A DNA stretch of 64,000 nt from Strigops habroptila (taxonomy: Eukaryota > Chordata > Aves > Psittaciformes > Psittacidae). Where the stretch lies: NCBI RefSeq assembly GCF_004027225.2, contig NC_044296.2, positions 4,074,796 through 4,138,795 on the forward strand. Direction: 5' to 3'. Positions 40,301 through 46,300 of the stretch are shown piece after piece. The first letter of the stretch is position 1; each line of letters opens with the position of its first letter. Below the pieces are notes generated by a model. That model had not been told where the DNA came from and ran no database searches. It saw nothing but the letters and a program-made list of their open reading frames with translations. The position numbers and the translations under genes are program-made.

Positions 40301-43300
40301 ACCGTGATCATGATACACGTAGAGCCCTGGTGTTAGCAGGAGGAGATGTTAGAGTATTTTTACAAGTGGTTGGGTTAGATTAGGGGCGGTAGCACCGCAG
40401 ATATGGGAAGTACTCTTAGATTGTGTTCTGATACTTCTTAGGTATGTCCCAGTAAATCCAAAGCAGAAGAGGTAGTCTGTAGACCTGACTGGCACAATGC
40501 AAATTACAAATCCCTGGGCCTCAAAGGGAGAGAAGATGAGTAGCAAAAGCCTGGCCTGACCCCGTTCATCAAGAGGGTGCCAAAGGCTCTTTCAAATGGC
40601 TGCTCTTTTCAAATGTAAGGATTAATTTTCCTGGCAGAAGAATGTTTTGGATTTTTCAGCTGGTGGGAGAAGAGGACCTTTAATATACCCAAGTGCGATC
40701 CAGCAGCATCATTCCCTGGTGCTCTGAAGGAGTGTAAAGAAGAGACTTTATTGAGTATTTGGAGTCTCTGAGGTCTTGCTTGAGCCTTGGTACTGAAAAC
40801 AATCATGGAACTATTCAGTTAGATTATGGATTATGTGTCAGGCATACTCTGAGGGAGATAAATGCACCAGGAAGAACCCTCAGCATTAAGCACCTTGCAA
40901 GCATTCCTCCTCAGGTCACAGATGCCTTTTTCCTCAGTTGTATGACAGCAATTGCAATCCTCTCTGCATTTCCCTTCTCTTACTGAAACATACTTTTCCA
41001 GCAGAAGAAATCCCTAGGGTTTAGAGCCTGATCAGTTTTCTAAGCAGTCTAAAATCATTCTTATTCTCTGATTTCAACCTGTTCTCTATAAAATGAAACT
41101 ACACCTGTTGATTTTTTTCCCCCAGTTATTGATGAACAAGCAAATTGGATTAAAAAGATATGAAGTGGATGGAAGAAAAGTCCTTTTTTATTTTGATGAG
41201 GTAATGACTTGGTTTCTTACAATTATATTGCTTTTCCAGGCATAGGTACAGTGTATTGGTATTGATGTTACCTCACAGGTGAGGATTACCATGCAGCTTT
41301 AACTGGCCAGTCGCTTGAGCCCCTTTTGAGGCACGTAGCTGCTGTGGGTTTGGTTGGAAACCAAAGCATAAGAAAGGCAGGTGATTAGCTTCAGCCCATA
41401 TAGAATTTGTGGGCAGATATTACTTAGGTTTTCCCTCAAAACAATGTCACCTTTAGGTACACCTATCATTGCTAAATGGGCAGAGTAAAAATGCAGTCTA
41501 ATTTAGACCTCACAGCACATACCTGAGAGTGGAAGATGAGATCTCTCTTGGCTTGGTCATCAGCAGTAAACTGTTAGCTAGTTGAATTAGCAAGCTCACT
41601 GATGACAGGAGTGGTGTTAGGTAAGCCAGGGAATACAGCTTGAGATTCAGCTTTGCCATTGTTTTATGGCATGTATGTGCTTTAAGGGCTAGCAAAGTAT
41701 CATGTTTTACTTCACCCTGTTTGCCTTTTACTCATCTTTGTCCCTATACCTTGTATTGGAAGTGTATTCACTCTTCCCAGGTGTCCAGCAGTGTGTTGTG
41801 TTAGGGGCACATGCTACATTTTTATTTGTCTCTCTCTTCACTTGAAGACAGGTTTTGTTACACTGAGTCTTTTCCATGATTTCATACAGATTCCTAGCCA
41901 GTGCATGACCTGTGTGAAGTTTCAAGCTTTCAGAGAGCATATAGTTGGGAAAACAGCTCCTGTTCCTATCAAAGTGTATGATTACTATGAGCCAGGTACG
42001 TGCCCATTTTTCTTTGATGTTTGGGAGCGTTAGACCTTTAGGCATAAGGCTCAGTTGTGATTTCTCATTTTTGCTGGCCTGCAGCTTTTGAAGCAACTCG
42101 TTTCTACAACGTGAGTGAAAACAGCCCCTTGGCTCGGGAGCTCTGTGATGGACCAACATGCAACGAGGTGGAAAGCTCAGCTAGCCAATGGGTTGGTAAG
42201 TTGCATCAAAGCCAAGCAGATTTTATGGAAAATGGAGCACACAAACATATTTTCCAGGAGTTCAGAACTCAAAATTCTATTTAGAAAAATGCTCTATTTC
42301 AATATCTGTGTTAGTGGAATTTCACAAAGGTTTGTGGCATAGCAGCAGTGTTAAACTGACAGCCCAACAGGCCAATGTGCTCTGCTCTTCAGTCACCACA
42401 GTTATTTGCTTCAGAGGCAAAATATAATGTATAATTCTGGAAGTACCTGCACAAGGTGAGGCATGTTAATAAACATAAAGGTAAAAACTTTTTAAAATGC
42501 AATTTTATTTTCTTTCTTTAAAATACCTTTCAATAGAGTTCCACAGTGAACTCTGGGAAGATGGAACCATTTCACACATCAGTGAAAGGAATAAGCTTCC
42601 TCAAAACCTCTATGTTCCTTTCTGTCCTCTGTGCCATACAAAATAGTTGCTTCATCCTGTACCTGGAATCTGCTGCAATATGGTTCCTTCAGAAAGACAA
42701 CAGTCCTTTTAATTCTACCAAGTTTGTAAATTACTATGAGAAGTCTTAGGGAATTCAACATGAAAACTTACATCAGAGAAATAAAGAAAATGGCCACTCC
42801 ATCTCTCTTTTTCCCATGTTATAAAAAAATAGAGCTTTGGATGTTTCTGTTTACTTCCCAGGCTTTGTTCACTCTGGACCATGCAATAACATTTTTGGCT
42901 GCTTGGAGGATGAGTATTTTGAGCAGTGCATGTGTTCGCGAGACTGTGGCTATGATGGGGAGCCTGTGTGTGGATCGGATGGACAGATTTACCCCAACCA
43001 TTGCCAGATGGAAGTAGCATCCTGCAGGAATAACACAAGGATAGAACAGATGCCCATGTCTCAATGTTCTGCCTGTAAGTTTCACTTGATTCCCTTTTCT
43101 GTTATGATCTAATTGCAAAACACCACAAATCCTCCTCTAAGCAAATAATTACATATGTGTGGTAGAGAAAAGAGGAGAATTCAAAACCTGTGTATTATTT
43201 TGCCATTCATACTGCAGGAGATTATGTTATAAGAGCAGGTGCCTTTCTGCTTAGCTCAAAATAACTGGTTTTCTGTCCTCATGAATACATGTTTTACCAA

Positions 43301-46300
43301 GCAGAATGAACTTCAGAGAAAAGTAGTGAATAATATGAATAATACTAATAAATGAAGTGAATAATCCTAGATAAAAGGCATCCGTGAAATGTAACATTCT
43401 TTGGAGATCCTGCGTGGGCTTTCAAGATGTTCAGTGTAGTAACTCAGGGAAGTGAGGATACCACCTCTGGAAATGCATACGTTTTGTAGAGATTCGTTAA
43501 CACATTTTATGATTGATGCATTTATTTTTATTTATAGCCAAAAATTTGCCAGAAGAGAGAGAGACACACTCCCACCCAGCTGAGCAGCCCAGTGTTCAAC
43601 AAACTCCAGCAGGTAATAACATACCTTTGCATTTGTCCAAAGCCTTTTTCTTTAGCAAGGTTAAAGCTTATCCTATCACTGTGTAAAAGTGTGTATGCCT
43701 CTCGAGCATGTTTAAGTAAAGATGGTGAACTTCTTCATCTTTTAGAAAAGACAGAACATTCAAAAATCAGAAAAAATGAAGAGGTCAAAGAAACTTAGGA
43801 TGATCACTAGTCAACAACAGACTAGCTCTTCTAGTCCTTTTGTTTTCTGGAGATCTTGCAGGATACCTGCTTTATTCAGTGCACATAGAAGATTTAGGTA
43901 ATTGTTCATAGGAGTGGGCAAGGGACCCTCCTGTTTTCTCAGCCTTCATAGGTTTGAACAGCACACACTCCTCTGTGAGTTTTTCTTCAATAGGAAGCTG
44001 GAAAGATCCCATTTAAAACCAGGCTGATGTAATGTGTTTCAACGAACAACTGAACAGAACATGACAACAGACCAAACCATTGCAAGAACTGAAATCCAGG
44101 TGGATTAACTTTGTGTCTAGCAGTTCTGTGCTAAACTTGAGCTGGCAGTCTTGATTCTTTCAGAGCTGCTCTTTGGAATAAAGGGCCTTAGTGAGCAAAA
44201 ATGTTAAGGTCAATAGATGGAGTAGCCAGGAATTTGGCTGCTTATTTTATGTGGTGCTTATATTCATGCACTTTTTTCCAAGACTCATGTCGAACTTGCT
44301 CATGGCTCACAATAAATCTCACCAAGAAGCAGTGGAGGGTCAATAGAATAGTTTGTTTCATGCTGTTTCTAGTAAATAAACTGGACTAGATTTTTCCTGG
44401 CTGCTTTCCACTCATTAATTTTCCCCTGGTCTCTAACTCTCCTGACAAACCGTTAAACAACTTAATTCTTGAAGAGAAGACTCAGTCCCTTCTCGTGTCC
44501 TTGTCAAGCACCAGAGCTCAGACTAGCATGTGTCCAATAGGAGGCACCATCCTGTTCTTTGCTCTACAGAAGTTGATGGACTTACTAAGGTGTAAAAGCA
44601 CAGTGAATATTCCATTGTAACTATTTCTACAGGTCATTCAACGTCACAGTGTTTAATGTCTCTCCTGTTTTCCCTCCCTTTTTTTCTGGACTTACTGTGA
44701 CTGTATATGAGTCTCTCTATCAGATTTCTGACTGTTGGAATAGCTGAGATGAATGCTCGTTGCCTTTTATTCTGTGCAAATGCTATGTACTCAGCACAGA
44801 AACTCTGTTTGCAATCTGAACCCTGTAAAGCAGCATTCCCAAAGTGCTCTGTAGGGCACTGCTGGTATGCAAGGCCATACCAAGTGTTTTGCTGCTGGGC
44901 TACAAAATGGGAGTGCAATTACATTATTTTCAAAGAAAAAATGGATAGTAAAAATATGATTACCTGGGAAAAAACTTGTGGAACTTGACAGTAATCCACA
45001 ATCCAAACATTTTGAGAACTATCTCTCAAATAAGCTGCATCAAAGTGTCTAAGAAAAATAACCCCTGGTTTCTGTTGGAAACAGGCAATAGCAAGGTTGG
45101 TTCAGGAGGTTATCAATAAGAGCAAAAGTGGAAATTCTGAGTTTTATTTTAGTGTGTATGTGGCATTTTTATCCAGATGTTAGATTAACAAAGCTGGATG
45201 CCATAAGGATATGTTTGTCAAAGCACAAGCATTTAGAGCTGGCTTTGTTCTAGGATCTGTGCGGGTTCAAGTTGGGAGTCTCCTGGAAGGCAGATACTGA
45301 ACTGAGCTGTCTGAGCAGCAGGAGCAGAGTGAGCATTCAGGAATTAAAACTGACTAAATCCTGCATCAGGAAAAGTGCCCAGCATGTGATTTTCATTAAT
45401 CCTCTGGGCTCCTCTCAGGTCAACCACACGGTACATGAATCAAAGTTGAACAAATGAATGAAGCCCTCCTGTACACGGGGCTCCTTTGCACTCACTGGTT
45501 TGTTAGCACTGAAGCATGTGATTGGTTTAAGTCTGCTCAGGTGCTCTGGGTTTCTAGTGCAAGTTCTGATGAGCCATGTCTAAATCTGTGATTTCCTAAA
45601 AGGATGCAAAGCTCCGGGAGCCGAATCAAGCTTAGGGCAGGTTGGTGAAACTGCCTCAGTGTGTTAATCTTCAGGAAATAGCATTTTCTTGGAGAGGCTC
45701 GTGTTGTTTATGTTGTCTGAAATCCTTCTGTATTTGCCATATGACTTGTGCAGGCTCAGCTTGGTTCGATGGATGCTTTCATTGTTAGCTCTTGCCTGTG
45801 TTACCCCAGCAATAGAAACAGTGAGAGCCAGCTTCCTTCCAGCAAGCAGTGGGGAACTTCTTCATGGGTTCAGGCTCACCCTGGCAAATGCAGCCTTGCA
45901 GTGTAGTTCACACACCAGTGAGTTTGCTAGAATAAGCAACAGCTTTTGAGTTATGCTATTTGAGGTAAGCAATTGTATAGAGATGGTCCTGAAAAATCAG
46001 GATGTAACGCTGCTTTTAGCACCTAGCTATGTCAAAGCATTTTAAAATGCCTTTCAAAAGTCTGCAGCAGATGTTGCAGCAGAATGGCTGAGGTTTGATC
46101 TTAAAACTGTAGCCTTTTTTTGTACAGATAGGTAGATCCTCTTTGCATCTTCAGAAATACTGTCTTGATTGAGAGGGAAGTGTGCAGGGTGATGGGACTC
46201 AGCTGAAACAGCTTATGTCTGAATCCCCTTCCTCAGCTGTTCTTTCTCACAGGTGAATTACTGAGACTGAGAGGGATGGAACAGGATTTTGATTAGTAGC

